53,767 nt of DNA from a bacterium (GCA_030425045.1 JAUHVL010000023.1:1-53767), one strand, 5' to 3'. Shown: positions 24,693-34,468, counted from the stretch's first letter. Program-made: numbers and translations. The notes: generated by a model from the sequence alone, not told the origin.

Positions 24693-26435
24693 TTGGATTA
24701 TCATATAAGAGTGAATAAATCATTGTCTAAATACTCTTTTCCTTTGGAATTGTTTTTTAATGGGATTTTTATCCTGTTCTATTCGATTATGTTTTTTAAT
24801 CGGATACCTGAATTTCTCCAAGAAGAGCAAGTTGATTTGATTATCACTGTAGGAACTTACTTAGCTCCTGTGATCGTAGGCTGTGTTATTGTGATGAACT
24901 TTCTTAGTAGCCGTTCGATTGAAGAGTATGTAAGAAATCATATTTTTTCTATTACTGTATTCGTACCACTTCTCATTACTTGGGGAGATAGTGATTTCGC
25001 CTTTTGGATGAGTTCAACCCATCTTCTTTCAACAGTGATTTCTCTCTACGATAAGAAGCCTGTTAAGAAAGATGTGATCGAGCCTGTTCAGGCGATAAAG
25101 AATAATTTAAAACTTAAGCCCGCACAATTAGTCATTATCTCATTTTTCAGTGTGATTATGATTGGAACATTTTTATTGATGCTTCCCGTTTCTTCCGCAG
25201 AAGGAAAAACGATGGGTTTTGTTGATGCCATTTTTATGGCCACATCGGCAACCTGTGTAACGGGACTAGCGACAAAGTCAATGTCTACGGACCTTTCCTT
25301 TTTTGGCCAGATCGTTATTTTGATTTTGATTCAAATTGGTGGCCTTTCCATTATGACCTTGTACTCTTCTCTCACCATTCTTTTAGGTCAGTCTATGGGA
25401 ATGAGAAATAGAATCATGATGCAAGATCTTTTAGATGTGAGCAGTTTAGAAGATCTCTTTGTTATGATTATGGATATTATTAAATATACTTTTTTTATCG
25501 AGCTGTGGGGGGGGATCGTTCTTACCATTGCCTTTACCTTTGAAGGCTTTGAATTTGGAAATGCTCTTTATTATGGTTTTTTCCACAGTATCTCTGCATT
25601 TTGTAATGCGGGCTTCTCTCTTTTTGATACCTCTCTCGAATCTTATGCTACTCAACCGCTAATCCATGGAACGATTTCTATTCTTGTTATCCTTGGTGGT
25701 CTTGGTTTTATCGTTTTAAAAGAATTAAGAGAAGTGATTACTAAAGGTAAAAGACTTGTACGACTTGGAGTTCACACAAAAGTTGTTTTAACTTCATCAC
25801 TGCTTTTAACAATTGCAGCAGCCATTTTTATTTTCTTTGGAGAGTTCTTACACGCTCTTGATAATTATTCTCTCTGGGAAAAAATTCAAATATCATTTTT
25901 TCAATCAGTGACACTTAGAACTGCTGGCTTTAATACAATTCCGCTTACAAACCTTCACACTTACACTCTTTATATTATGACGTTAGTGATGTTTATTGGT
26001 GGGAGTCCTGGTTCAACTGCTGGTGGTGTGAAGACCACAACTCTTGCGATCTTGGTTCAATCAATTATGTCGACGTTAAAAGGTGATAAGAAGGTTCAGG
26101 TTTTTGATCGGGCAATTCCTTCTCATATTGTTGTGCGTGCCATTGCCCTAGTTTTTATCTCGATTATTATAACAAGTTTTTTTATTTTCGTGATGATGAA
26201 GCTAGAACCCAATCAAAGCTTTCTCTCTCTCTTTTTTGAAGTGGTTAGTGCGTCAGGGACAGTTGGGTTAAGTTTGGGTATAACACCGTTTTTATCGACG
26301 GCAGGTAAGCTTGCCATATCAATGTTGATGTTCACCGGGAGGATTGGGCCTTTAACGTTGATTCTCGCTATCGGACAACAAGAAAAGTCGATAGGAAAAT
26401 ATGACTATCCTGATGGAAGGGTGATGATCGGTTAA
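24693..26435 (+). CDS. KtrB/TrkH-type potassium transporter, membrane subunit
   Basis: This is the pore subunit of a Ktr/Trk potassium uptake system. It shows the four pore-loop units of the family: TSATCVTGLA, CNAGFSLF, RTAGFNTI and ASGTVGLSLG. GGSPGSTAGGVKTTT lies between the third and fourth. An extra N-terminal membrane region precedes the core, making 580 residues, longer than KtrB. The start is unclear: TTG at 24693 or GTG at 24711, neither with a good ribosome site. KtrA follows 42 bp later. Confidence 0.93.
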   Translation: MDYHIRVNKSLSKYSFPLELFFNGIFILFYSIMFFNRIPEFLQEEQVDLIITVGTYLAPVIVGCVIVMNFLSSRSIEEYVRNHIFSITVFVPLLITWGDSDFAFWMSSTHLLSTVISLYDKKPVKKDVIEPVQAIKNNLKLKPAQLVIISFFSVIMIGTFLLMLPVSSAEGKTMGFVDAIFMATSATCVTGLATKSMSTDLSFFGQIVILILIQIGGLSIMTLYSSLTILLGQSMGMRNRIMMQDLLDVSSLEDLFVMIMDIIKYTFFIELWGGIVLTIAFTFEGFEFGNALYYGFFHSISAFCNAGFSLFDTSLESYATQPLIHGTISILVILGGLGFIVLKELREVITKGKRLVRLGVHTKVVLTSSLLLTIAAAIFIFFGEFLHALDNYSLWEKIQISFFQSVTLRTAGFNTIPLTNLHTYTLYIMTLVMFIGGSPGSTAGGVKTTTLAILVQSIMSTLKGDKKVQVFDRAIPSHIVVRAIALVFISIIITSFFIFVMMKLEPNQSFLSLFFEVVSASGTVGLSLGITPFLSTAGKLAISMLMFTGRIGPLTLILAIGQQEKSIGKYDYPDGRVMIG

Positions 26436-26477
26436 ACTATTAGTATAAGTATTTAAAATTTATAACAAATATAAAGT

Positions 26478-27170
26478 ATGATTGTAGCAGTAATAGGACT
26501 TGGAACATTTGGAGCAAAAACCGCAGTAAGGCTTTATGAAAAAGGAGCTGAGGTTATTGCTATTGATAAAAATGATGAGCTGGTTGATAAGATTAAAGAC
26601 CGTGTTACTCATGCTGTTGCTCTAAACGTTACTGATGAACGTTCCTTAAGATCGGTTAATATTTCTGATGTCGATGTTGCCGTGGTGGCGATTGGTGATC
26701 ATATTGAGCAAAGTATTATGGCCGTGACCATGCTTCGAAAAATGGGTGTGGGGCGAGTGATCGCCAGGGCCACATCAACAATTCATGAGCACGTACTCCA
26801 TGAAATTGGTGCCTCTGAAATTATAAAAGTTGAAGAGGAAATGGGTGAGATCATTGCTTCAAAAATTGTAGCTCCCCACGTTTTACAACGTTATAACTTT
26901 GCTGCTGGATATTCCATTGTTGAACTTCGCTTAGGTAAAAAGTTTGAGGGCAAAACGCTGGTAGAAAGTAAAATTAGACAGAATTATTCACTCAATATTG
27001 TGGCCTTACAAAAAAGAGTGCCTTTCATTTCCGAAGATGGAAAGGCTGCTTATAAAGTTGAAATCAATGATTGTCCTATGCCTATGGATGTTATTGAGGC
27101 TGACGATATTGTGGTTCTCGTAGGAAGTGAGAAAAATTTTAATAAACTTTTTGGGGAACTGACTGAGTAG
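26478..27170 (+). CDS. ktrA: KtrA/TrkA-type regulatory subunit with RCK domain
   Basis: This cytosolic gating subunit binds nucleotides (ATP/ADP or NAD) and opens the potassium channel subunit. The N-terminal Rossmann motif GLGTFGAKTAV starts at residue 7, with acidic Asp30 ending strand two (IAIDKND). An RCK_C domain occupies about 135-230 (SIVELRLGKKFEGKTL). At 230 residues it carries a single RCK unit, as KtrA does, rather than the double unit of TrkA. It is paired with the gene upstream, and the next gene's ribosome site overlaps its stop. Confidence 0.93.
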   Translation: MIVAVIGLGTFGAKTAVRLYEKGAEVIAIDKNDELVDKIKDRVTHAVALNVTDERSLRSVNISDVDVAVVAIGDHIEQSIMAVTMLRKMGVGRVIARATSTIHEHVLHEIGASEIIKVEEEMGEIIASKIVAPHVLQRYNFAAGYSIVELRLGKKFEGKTLVESKIRQNYSLNIVALQKRVPFISEDGKAAYKVEINDCPMPMDVIEADDIVVLVGSEKNFNKLFGELTE

Positions 27171-27178
27171 GAGCGTAA

Positions 27179-28396
27179 GTGAATTTATCACTAAGAGGAA
27201 GAGTGACATGGAGTTTTTTTATAGCCAATATTTTGGTTTTGACTCTCACGTTTGTTGTTTTTGACTTCCTTAATAATCTTAATAAAGAAATTGAAAATAT
27301 CTCGGTTGGCTTTAATCGAAAGTCGTTATTGATGGATGAAATTCGGATTTCGGCTGTTTCTCTCTTAAAGTATCAAAGACGTTTGTTGACCAATAAACCA
27401 ACTCCTGAGCAAGTTGAAAAAGTGATGGGTCTTTGTGAGTCTTTTACTTCGCAGTTGTATACTCTCGACTCTCTCTATCAAGACCCTGAAGCCAAAAAAG
27501 TTGTTGGGCAGATGTTGTCCTACGTGGATTCCCTAAAGTTGTTACTTTCAAAGGGAGCCATTTTTAATCGGGGAGGCGCAGGGATCTCTACCATTGGAGA
27601 GCTAGCCGATAAAATTCTCGATGCCTTTTCGGAGTTTCAAGATATTCAATACTTTGAAAGTGTCGAGCGAAACAAACAAGTCAAAACAATTATCGACGAA
27701 ACCAAAAGACATATGATGATTGTTCTTATTATTGGTTTTCTCTTCACGATTATTTTAGCTCTGGTTGTTCCGGGGAAAATTGCCCTGCCTTTTAAGAAAA
27801 TTAAAGATGCGATTCGTGAGCTAAGAGATTGTAACTTTGATGTCTCCATTTATTATAGCCAAGACGATGAGATCGGAGAGATTGCTAGGGAAATGAACAA
27901 AATGATTCATGCTTTCAAAGTTTTTGAAGAATTGCGTGCCGATAGAATTTCACTTGAAAATAGAAAGTTTGGAGTTTTGGCCAATATGGTTAAAAAACCA
28001 GTGATGGTTGCTAACGCAGAGGGGAGTTTGATCTATTTAAACGATCAGTCTTATTCCTTGTTGCAGGTTCAGTCTGAGGATGTCATAGGAAAAGAAATGA
28101 CTGACACGATTGTTCCTCAGTCTTTAATTGAGACCTATGAGTTGGCCATTAAACGTCGTTCGAAGATAGAAAATATTGAAATTGTCATCGCAGGAAAAAA
28201 TAACGAAGTAGAAGAAGTGTCTGAGACAGAAATTGATGAGAATGGTGTCTATCAAGAAGCAGAAAATGGTGAAGAAGAAGTGAAGTCACCTCTTGAGCCA
28301 CTCTTTCAAGGCTACGCTAATGTTATTCCAATTCGAGGAAAAGAAAGTTCTCTCGACTATTATTTAATGGTTCTTTCAAAAGAAGTCTTTACTTAA
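27179..28396 (+). CDS. Membrane HAMP-PAS protein coupled to the potassium uptake genes
   Basis: The 405-residue protein starts at GTG, with AGGAG overlapping the ktrA stop. It has a membrane segment at about 10-29, a helical periplasmic sensor region of about 150 residues, a second membrane segment at about 179-197, a HAMP linker at about 198-250 and a PAS domain from about 268 (NAEGSLIYLNDQSYSLL). It ends with an acidic stretch and a short tail. No histidine kinase, GGDEF, phosphatase or methyl-accepting domain follows. It could signal through the KtrA/KtrB complex or through another partner. Confidence 0.82.
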   Translation: MNLSLRGRVTWSFFIANILVLTLTFVVFDFLNNLNKEIENISVGFNRKSLLMDEIRISAVSLLKYQRRLLTNKPTPEQVEKVMGLCESFTSQLYTLDSLYQDPEAKKVVGQMLSYVDSLKLLLSKGAIFNRGGAGISTIGELADKILDAFSEFQDIQYFESVERNKQVKTIIDETKRHMMIVLIIGFLFTIILALVVPGKIALPFKKIKDAIRELRDCNFDVSIYYSQDDEIGEIAREMNKMIHAFKVFEELRADRISLENRKFGVLANMVKKPVMVANAEGSLIYLNDQSYSLLQVQSEDVIGKEMTDTIVPQSLIETYELAIKRRSKIENIEIVIAGKNNEVEEVSETEIDENGVYQEAENGEEEVKSPLEPLFQGYANVIPIRGKESSLDYYLMVLSKEVFT

Positions 28397-28433
28397 GACT
28401 AAAAAATTATGTAAATATTTCACGATTTTAGCT

Positions 28434-28446
28434 GCTCACTGTGAGC
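28434..28446. promoter_or_regulatory. 13-bp palindrome in the promoter region of the gene at 28490
   Basis: GCTCACTGTGAGC is a perfect 6-1-6 inverted repeat. It lies 3 bases before TATGCT, a possible -10, and so in the -35/-10 spacer, where a repressor would block transcription. No regulator is assigned. Confidence 0.35.
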
Positions 28447-28489
28447 CTATGCTAAATTACGCTTATTAAAATTTTCTAAGGAACATCCT

Positions 28490-28972
28490 ATGAACACACT
28501 AAAAAAATTAGTTTTTTTGTTTTTATTTAGCTTACCGACATTAGCTGCACTACCAAACTATGGAGTACCTGGTTACTTTTACTCTTATCACAATGGTACC
28601 AGAGAGATTTGTCATATGAATTTTTATTCAGAGGATGAGTCAATTCACGGGATGGAGGTAACGCTAAGAACGAGAGAGGGTGAAACTTTCAAGTTTGAAA
28701 ATATTAGATCAGGTAGTAGGTCATCGGGCTTAGGAATCAGTGAAGGAACACTTATGCTAGGTAAACAAGACGGATATGAATACTTCCTGAAGTATCATAT
28801 CAAAGATGGCATCGCTAATTACAACCTTATCAGATCTGGGTGGGTAAGCTCAGGAAAGATTGTTGGTAGTTGTAATAATATGGACCTTCTTACAGTACTC
28901 CTAACAGATGAAGATAAAATGGAGACATTTGAAAGATGGTATCCTAATGCAGAGTTGATTCTACAAAACTAA
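28490..28972 (+). CDS. Exported protein of unknown function
   Basis: A signal peptide (basic start, then FLFLFSLPTLAA) precedes about 140 mature residues with two cysteines far apart (ICHMN and SCNNMD). These could form one disulfide. The mature sequence is rich in Gly, Ser and Tyr with beta-strand character. AAGGAAC precedes the ATG. The gene is alone, with a palindrome in its promoter region and a good terminator behind it, so it is a separate transcription unit. No family recognised. Confidence 0.7.
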   Translation: MNTLKKLVFLFLFSLPTLAALPNYGVPGYFYSYHNGTREICHMNFYSEDESIHGMEVTLRTREGETFKFENIRSGSRSSGLGISEGTLMLGKQDGYEYFLKYHIKDGIANYNLIRSGWVSSGKIVGSCNNMDLLTVLLTDEDKMETFERWYPNAELILQN

Positions 28973-28979
28973 TTCATAT

Positions 28980-29019
28980 TGTGATCTCTTTAGTAGAGCT
29001 TGAGAGATCACACCTTTTT
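28980..29019 (+). terminator. Rho-independent terminator
   Basis: TGTGATCTCT and AGAGATCACA form a perfect 10-bp stem around a 13-base loop. TTTTT follows at 29015-29019. It ends the exported-protein transcript. Confidence 0.75.
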
Positions 29020-29040
29020 GTTCAAGAATACACACTAATT

Positions 29041-29059
29041 AGCACTGTTACACAGTGCT
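29041..29059. promoter_or_regulatory. 8-bp perfect inverted repeat upstream of lepA
   Basis: AGCACTGT (29041-29048) and ACAGTGCT (29052-29059) flank TAC. No T run follows, so it is not a terminator. It lies 65 bp before the lepA ATG and may be an operator or the start of a leader hairpin. Confidence 0.35.
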
Positions 29060-29123
29060 CCCTAGAGAATAGATTGCTTTAAAGTTCCCAATATTATTAG
29101 GCTTGTGGTAATCTCAGCTCCTA

Positions 29124-30923
29124 ATGGATTTAACAAAAATACGTAATTTTTCAATTATTGCCCATATTGATCACGGTAAGTCTACTCTTGCTGATCGATT
29201 ATTAGAGGCTACCAAAACAGTTTCTGATAGAGAAAAAAAAGATCGTCTTTTAGATAATATGGACTTGGAAAGAGAGCGTGGAATTACCATTAAAGCTCAA
29301 ACGGTTCGCCTTACTTATAAAGCCAAAGATGGTGAAACATATTATATCAATCTTATCGATACTCCAGGCCACGTGGACTTTACTTATGAAGTTAGTCGTT
29401 CACTGGCTTCTTGTGATGGAGCTCTCCTTGTTGTTGATGCTAGTCAGGGTGTAGAGGCACAGACTCTGGCCAATGTTTATATGGCGCTTGAGCACGATTT
29501 AGAAGTTCTCCCCGTTTTGAATAAGATTGATTTGCCTCACGCTGATGTTGATAAAGTTAAAGAAGAAATTGAAGACATTATAGGTCTTGATGCAAGTGAG
29601 GCTGATCAAGTCTCAGCAAAAAGTGGTATTGGCGTTGAGGACTTATTGGAAACAATTGTCGAAAAAATTCCTGCTCCGATAGGAGACTACAATGCTGATC
29701 TTCAAGCACTTATTTTTGATTCCTGGTTTGATCCCTATCAAGGGGTAGTGGTTCTCGTTCGAGTTATGAACGGGGTCATTAAAAAACGAGATAAGGTTTA
29801 TTTTAAGCATTCTGAAAGTGAGTATGAAGTTTTAAAACTTGCCGTAAATGCTCCATTCTTTTCCGAGGTTGATGAACTGGGAGCTGGTGAAGTTGGAATG
29901 ATCATTTGCGGAGTTAAAACGATCCGTGATGTAAAAATCGGCGATACATTAGTTCACGCCAAGAAAAAAGATACAAGTTCTCTCGCTGGTTACGAAGAAG
30001 TAAAGCCGATGGTTTTTTGTGGGATCTTTCCTGTTGAGTCTCATGACTATGCGGCACTAAAAGAGTCATTAGAGAAGTTGGCGCTTAACGATGCAAGTTT
30101 TACTTTTGAGCCAGAGACTTCTGCGGCCTTGGGGTTTGGATTACGCTGTGGTTTTCTTGGGCTTTTGCATATGGGAATCATACAAGAAAGATTGGAGCGA
30201 GAGTTTCAATTGAACTTAATTTCCACTGCTCCTTCAGTGAATTATCAAGTTAAAATGCATACGGGAGAGACGATCGAAGTCTCAAACCCTTCTGAGTTAC
30301 CTGACTCTACTCTCTATGAATATATTGAAGAGCCGGTTGTTGCTCTTTCTATTCACGTTCCCAATGAGTACACCGGAAATATTATTAAGCTCTGTGAAGA
30401 AAGGCGTGGGTGTCAGACAGATATGAGGTATATTACTCAAGATAGGGTACAAATTTTCTATGATCTTCCTCTGAGTGAAATGGTTTATGATTTTTACGAT
30501 AAATTAAAAAGTATTAGTAAAGGTTATGCTTCCATGGATTATGAGGTGAAAGGTTATCAGCAAGCTGACCTCGTAAAAGTTGATATCTTACTCAATGGCG
30601 ATAGTGTGGATGCTCTTTCCATTATTTGTCACCGCGACAATTCCTTCTATAAAGGTCGTGATTTGACGCAGAAACTACAAAAACTTATTGGTCGACAGCA
30701 ATTTGACATTGCGGTTCAAGCGGCAATTGGTGCTAAAATTATTGCACGAGAAACCGTAAAAGCTCTGAGAAAAAATGTCTTAGCTAAATGTTACGGTGGA
30801 GACATTAGTCGTAAGAGAAAATTATTGGAAAAGCAAAAAGCAGGTAAGAAAAGAATGAAGATGGTTGGAGCAGTAGAAGTTCCTCAAGAAGCATTCTTAG
30901 CTGTTTTAAAAACTGACGAGTAG
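29124..30923 (+). CDS. lepA: Elongation factor 4 (LepA)
   Basis: LepA is a translational GTPase that acts on ribosome assembly, initiation or back-translocation. The 599 residues match the family. G1 is [14 protein letters not shown] near residue 12, G3 is DTPGHVDF, and G4 is NKIDLPHAD. Domains II, III and V follow, and the LepA-specific C-terminus [18 protein letters not shown] is present. It is followed after 3 bp by the gene at 30927, so it heads a transcription unit. Confidence 0.97.
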   Translation: MDLTKIRNFSIIAHIDHGKSTLADRLLEATKTVSDREKKDRLLDNMDLERERGITIKAQTVRLTYKAKDGETYYINLIDTPGHVDFTYEVSRSLASCDGALLVVDASQGVEAQTLANVYMALEHDLEVLPVLNKIDLPHADVDKVKEEIEDIIGLDASEADQVSAKSGIGVEDLLETIVEKIPAPIGDYNADLQALIFDSWFDPYQGVVVLVRVMNGVIKKRDKVYFKHSESEYEVLKLAVNAPFFSEVDELGAGEVGMIICGVKTIRDVKIGDTLVHAKKKDTSSLAGYEEVKPMVFCGIFPVESHDYAALKESLEKLALNDASFTFEPETSAALGFGLRCGFLGLLHMGIIQERLEREFQLNLISTAPSVNYQVKMHTGETIEVSNPSELPDSTLYEYIEEPVVALSIHVPNEYTGNIIKLCEERRGCQTDMRYITQDRVQIFYDLPLSEMVYDFYDKLKSISKGYASMDYEVKGYQQADLVKVDILLNGDSVDALSIICHRDNSFYKGRDLTQKLQKLIGRQQFDIAVQAAIGAKIIARETVKALRKNVLAKCYGGDISRKRKLLEKQKAGKKRMKMVGAVEVPQEAFLAVLKTDE

Positions 30924-30926
30924 AGA

Positions 30927-31559
30927 GTGCATCCCGATTTAAGAGAACATTATGATAATGCCCTAAGATTATTTTCTGATGAAGATAATTATAAATATCT
31001 TCTTGAGGCACAAAAAGAGTATTTTGATTTAACAGGCAAAGTACATGAAGAAGACTATAATTATGAAAATAGAATGAATGCTTTTCATGATTGGTATCTT
31101 CTACAGTTTATTTCTAGAGATGGCCGTGCACCTGCTATTGAAATCTATATGCGAGAAAGAGGAATTGATGGAGAGATTAAAAGATCTTTTCTTGAGTTTC
31201 ATTACACTCTTTTGGAGTTTAAGGGTACAAGTTTAAGAGGACATTATGTCGTCGATGACTTGATTACGGGAAAAAAGATTACTTTATCAAAAAATCATCC
31301 TAAGTTATCTCTCATAAAGGGAGAAGTTTTTATCGCCCGAGTCCTAACTTATAATAATGAAAGTTTCTTAATGAATGGACTTTGCGTGCTTCCTGAAGAG
31401 GCGATTGGGATTGTAAAAAAACAAGCAAAGTTTATTAAAAAGAAAAAGAATTACGGTAAGGAAAATATGTTCTTACTTGTCACGGAATCTCTCAATACGA
31501 AATGGCAACGTTACGGTCACGTCGACGTTAAGAAAATCTTCGTTTATCCAGAATTATAA
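30927..31559 (+). CDS. Protein of unknown function downstream of lepA
   Basis: The 210-residue soluble protein starts at GTG three bases after the lepA stop. It is rich in Tyr, Glu and Lys, with helical segments such as KYLLEAQKEYFDLTGK and a more beta-like centre (RGHYVVDDLITGKKITL). It has no signal peptide or catalytic motif that I recognise. Its stop overlaps the ATG of the next gene (TAATG), so it is coupled to the glycosyltransferase-like gene. Possibly a lineage-specific cytosolic protein. Confidence 0.7.
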   Translation: MHPDLREHYDNALRLFSDEDNYKYLLEAQKEYFDLTGKVHEEDYNYENRMNAFHDWYLLQFISRDGRAPAIEIYMRERGIDGEIKRSFLEFHYTLLEFKGTSLRGHYVVDDLITGKKITLSKNHPKLSLIKGEVFIARVLTYNNESFLMNGLCVLPEEAIGIVKKQAKFIKKKKNYGKENMFLLVTESLNTKWQRYGHVDVKKIFVYPEL

Positions 31560-32596
31560 TGAATCTATTTGGCTTTGGTCTTTTAAGAAATGGTGTGAAG
31601 TACGATTATTGTTTTCAAGAAAGTCTACAGTCTCTTAGTGATATAGTCGAAGAAGTATATTTGGCCCTTGGGGATTCTGATGATGGAACAGAGGAAAAAC
31701 TAAACTTTTTGAAAAATTTAAAGATACTTCCTACAGTGTGGAATTTAGAAAATAGGGAAGGTGGAATCATCTTATCTGAACAGACGAATATCGCCCTTGA
31801 TTCTCTAAGAAAAGATCATCACGGTGAACAGGATTGGGGAATTTATCTCCAGTGTGATGAAGTCTTCCATGAAAGTGATTATGATTTAGTAAAAAGAGAT
31901 ATTCAAAAAGCACAGGAAACAGGTTGTGATGTCGTGGCTTTTCGTTATCTGCATTTTTGGCAAAGTCATCATAAAATCGCAATTAATAAGAAATGGTATC
32001 CCCAAGAAATAAGAGCGGTTAAACTGGACTCTAAAATAGAATCGTGGGGAGACGCTCAAAGCTTTCGTCATTATGAGAAGGTTTATTATAGTGAGGCTCG
32101 AATTTTTCACTACGGTCATGTGAGAGAAGAAGATAAATATAAAGATAAAAAAGAAAGCATTTTAAAATTATATCATTCTGATAAAAAACTTCCTAAATAC
32201 CAAAGAAGAGAAAAGCGCTTTGATAATCAAACGGAAACGTTAAATTTCTGGGGGCTACATCCTGCCGTTATGAAAAACCGAATTGAGCGTTTGGGAGAAA
32301 AATGGCTGCCTGAAAAAAAAGAGAAAGTTTATATTGTTGGAAAAAAAGAAGAAATAGATATCGATATTCCTTTTAAAATTTATGCTAACCATCTTGTTTG
32401 GGTGAAAAGCATTTTTGAAGTTCCAAAAAATGATCGAAGAACGAATGCTGTTATTTTAAAGCCAGACCTTATTACTAAGTTTATATACCCATCAAATATT
32501 CCCGATGCTATGAGAAGTAAATTGGCCAAGCCGTGGAATTTACGTTTCAAATCATTATTAAAGTTTTACGAAAAAGATATCGGTGTTGAAGTTTAA
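31559..32596 (+). CDS. Glycosyltransferase-like protein, GT-A type
   Basis: The 345-residue protein has features of a short GT-A fold. These are an early aspartate-rich loop (LALGDSDDGTEEKL), SEQTNIALDSL, and YLQCDEVFHESDYDL, where Gln-Cys-Asp-Glu sits at the expected acidic metal site. FHYGHVREEDKY comes later. It is clearly related to the protein at 45690-46571, which shares the same blocks in the same order. The last 95 residues are extra and not assigned. It overlaps the previous gene by one base. Donor and acceptor are unknown. Confidence 0.72.
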   Translation: MNLFGFGLLRNGVKYDYCFQESLQSLSDIVEEVYLALGDSDDGTEEKLNFLKNLKILPTVWNLENREGGIILSEQTNIALDSLRKDHHGEQDWGIYLQCDEVFHESDYDLVKRDIQKAQETGCDVVAFRYLHFWQSHHKIAINKKWYPQEIRAVKLDSKIESWGDAQSFRHYEKVYYSEARIFHYGHVREEDKYKDKKESILKLYHSDKKLPKYQRREKRFDNQTETLNFWGLHPAVMKNRIERLGEKWLPEKKEKVYIVGKKEEIDIDIPFKIYANHLVWVKSIFEVPKNDRRTNAVILKPDLITKFIYPSNIPDAMRSKLAKPWNLRFKSLLKFYEKDIGVEV

Positions 32597-32621
32597 AGCG
32601 TAGTTTTTCGATAAGGTAGTG

Positions 32622-33470
32622 ATGAAAATACTCTTGCTACTCTTATTTTTAACAATCATTTTACCACTATTTGCTGAAAATCGAGTTATTGAAACTGAGT
32701 TATTAAGTGTTCACCCAACACAGATGGAAATCGGTGAAGAAAGAATAAACGAAAAAATTGATGAGTATTATAAAAAGTGGCAAAAAAAATATCCTAATAG
32801 TGAGAAGTCCTTTGAGCAATATGTTGCTTCAGAGTTAGTGCCTAAAAAAAAATTCCCTGCAGTAATAGGACCCGATGGAGCGATTTATATCCTTGATGGT
32901 CACCACAGAACAACGACGTTTACCAGAATTTTAAAAGATCATCCTAGTCTATTGAAAAGTGCATCCTATAAAGTTGAAATTATTGCTGACTATTCACATG
33001 AGACGATGAAGCGTTTTGCTGTGAGATTGATTGAGGAGATGGGAAAGGGGTATTTTCCTCGAGAAATTAGAAATAAAAATTTATCTGCAGAGAAACTTTT
33101 AGAATTACTTCCAAACAGTGTGGAGGGACTAGAGGATAGTCCGATGAGATCTTTAATCGGTAAAATATTTGATGATGTTGAATTAGAAACAGACTATATG
33201 AAAGATTATATTCAATTTTATATTGGAGAGTTTGTTGAGGATTTAGAGATAGAGATTGATTACGAAAATCTTCTTTCTGATGAAAATGTGGAAAGAGTGA
33301 AAAAGGCCATGTTTAAAAATCCTGATATTGTAGAGTATATGCTGAGCAGCCCTCGATCAGAGGAAACAAAAGCTCTTAATGAGCAGCAAGTTATTAATGT
33401 CATCAATGAAGTTATAAATAAAAAAGAGCGTAAAGGTTGTGCGAGCTCTCTTAGGCTATTGTTCCGCTAG
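32622..33470 (+). CDS. Exported ParB-like (ParBc_2 type) protein
   Basis: The protein has a signal peptide (ILLLLLFLTIILPLFA) and a ParB/sulfiredoxin-fold domain in the first half. HPTQMEIGEERINEK is followed by PAVIGPDGAIYILDGHHRTT, the family's conserved DGHHR block. The second half is acidic and helical, ending in a basic tail. The ATG at 32622 has AAGG upstream; an overlapping GTG at 32619 is less likely. ParB-like nuclease domains usually act on DNA or bind nucleotides, so export is notable. It overlaps the convergent gene by 15 bp. Confidence 0.78.
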   Translation: MKILLLLLFLTIILPLFAENRVIETELLSVHPTQMEIGEERINEKIDEYYKKWQKKYPNSEKSFEQYVASELVPKKKFPAVIGPDGAIYILDGHHRTTTFTRILKDHPSLLKSASYKVEIIADYSHETMKRFAVRLIEEMGKGYFPREIRNKNLSAEKLLELLPNSVEGLEDSPMRSLIGKIFDDVELETDYMKDYIQFYIGEFVEDLEIEIDYENLLSDENVERVKKAMFKNPDIVEYMLSSPRSEETKALNEQQVINVINEVINKKERKGCASSLRLLFR

Positions 33471-34454
33471 TTCAAATTCTTCTGTTTCACTAAGCTGATG
33501 TTTTTTACCACTAAATAAATAAGGGAAAATACCAAGGAGGTTGATACTAACTTGGAGTAAGAAGTAGAGGTTAAAAAGAGATGCTCCACCAGAAACATTG
33601 ATAAAGTTGAATAGCTTATCAAAAATAGCGTGACCAATTCCCACGCCTGCAGGAGAAATCGGGACGGCCACAGCAAGAAACCCTACCGGGATAAAGGTAA
33701 TAATATAAGGCATTGGAATATACTTTCCATAGAATGGAGAAGTTAAAGAGTAGAAAGCGGTAAGAGTCACTAGTTGGATGGCAATACTTAAGCCAATAGT
33801 TTTGAAGATTACGGATTTACTTTTACCGATAGTCCAAAATTCCATTAACGTTTTATGAATTCTTTTTCCTAAAACGGGAACCATGGCGGCATATTTTAAA
33901 AAGAGTTCTTGAATTTTCTTAGGAGCAAAAAGACTGAAGATTAAAACCACAGCACCAACAAATAAAAATAAGTTGAAATGAATAAGAGTTTTCATTTGTG
34001 GAGAAATCGCCGTGATTGTTTCGTAATAAAAAATACTAGAAAGACCTAAGATAACCAGTAGGCCACTTAAGCCGATCACGCGATCAATAAAAACAGATGT
34101 GACTAGGTAAGTTTTACTAATATTAGGGTCGAGATCTTTAGCATAAACGAGTTTAACGAGATCTCCTGTCACGGCACCTGGTAAGAAGGTATTAAAAAAG
34201 AGACCTATCCAGGTAACTTTTACGATGCCAAAAAAGGATAATTTTTTACTAGAATTGATCTCAAGCAAAAGAAGCCAACGGTAAGAAAGTAACATCGTTT
34301 GAACAATAAGCAGCAAGAACGCATAAAGCCATGTGTTGCCTTGCTTAAAAGAGCGGCCAATAAGACTAAAATCTAGCTTGTCGCTTTGCACGAGCCAATA
34401 AATAATGGCCCCAGCAAAAACTAATTTTAAGGTTGTTTTAATTATTCCCTTCAA
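33456..34454 (-). CDS. Flippase-like integral membrane protein (LPG synthase TM/UPF0104 family)
   Basis: This is a 332-residue protein with about eight membrane segments of the family that includes the N-terminal half of MprF. Members are thought to move lipids or lipid-linked intermediates. The family block lies at about 88-107 (FFNTFLPGAVTGDLVKLVYA), where Arg/Gly residues of relatives are partly replaced. A late PISPAGVGIGHA segment is also typical. There is no C-terminal lysyl-transferase domain. It is divergent from ugd across 83 bp, suggesting an envelope-related role. Confidence 0.85.
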   Translation of the reverse strand: MKGIIKTTLKLVFAGAIIYWLVQSDKLDFSLIGRSFKQGNTWLYAFLLLIVQTMLLSYRWLLLLEINSSKKLSFFGIVKVTWIGLFFNTFLPGAVTGDLVKLVYAKDLDPNISKTYLVTSVFIDRVIGLSGLLVILGLSSIFYYETITAISPQMKTLIHFNLFLFVGAVVLIFSLFAPKKIQELFLKYAAMVPVLGKRIHKTLMEFWTIGKSKSVIFKTIGLSIAIQLVTLTAFYSLTSPFYGKYIPMPYIITFIPVGFLAVAVPISPAGVGIGHAIFDKLFNFINVSGGASLFNLYFLLQVSINLLGIFPYLFSGKKHQLSETEEFELAEQ

Positions 34455-34468
34455 ACGTATTCCACTCT

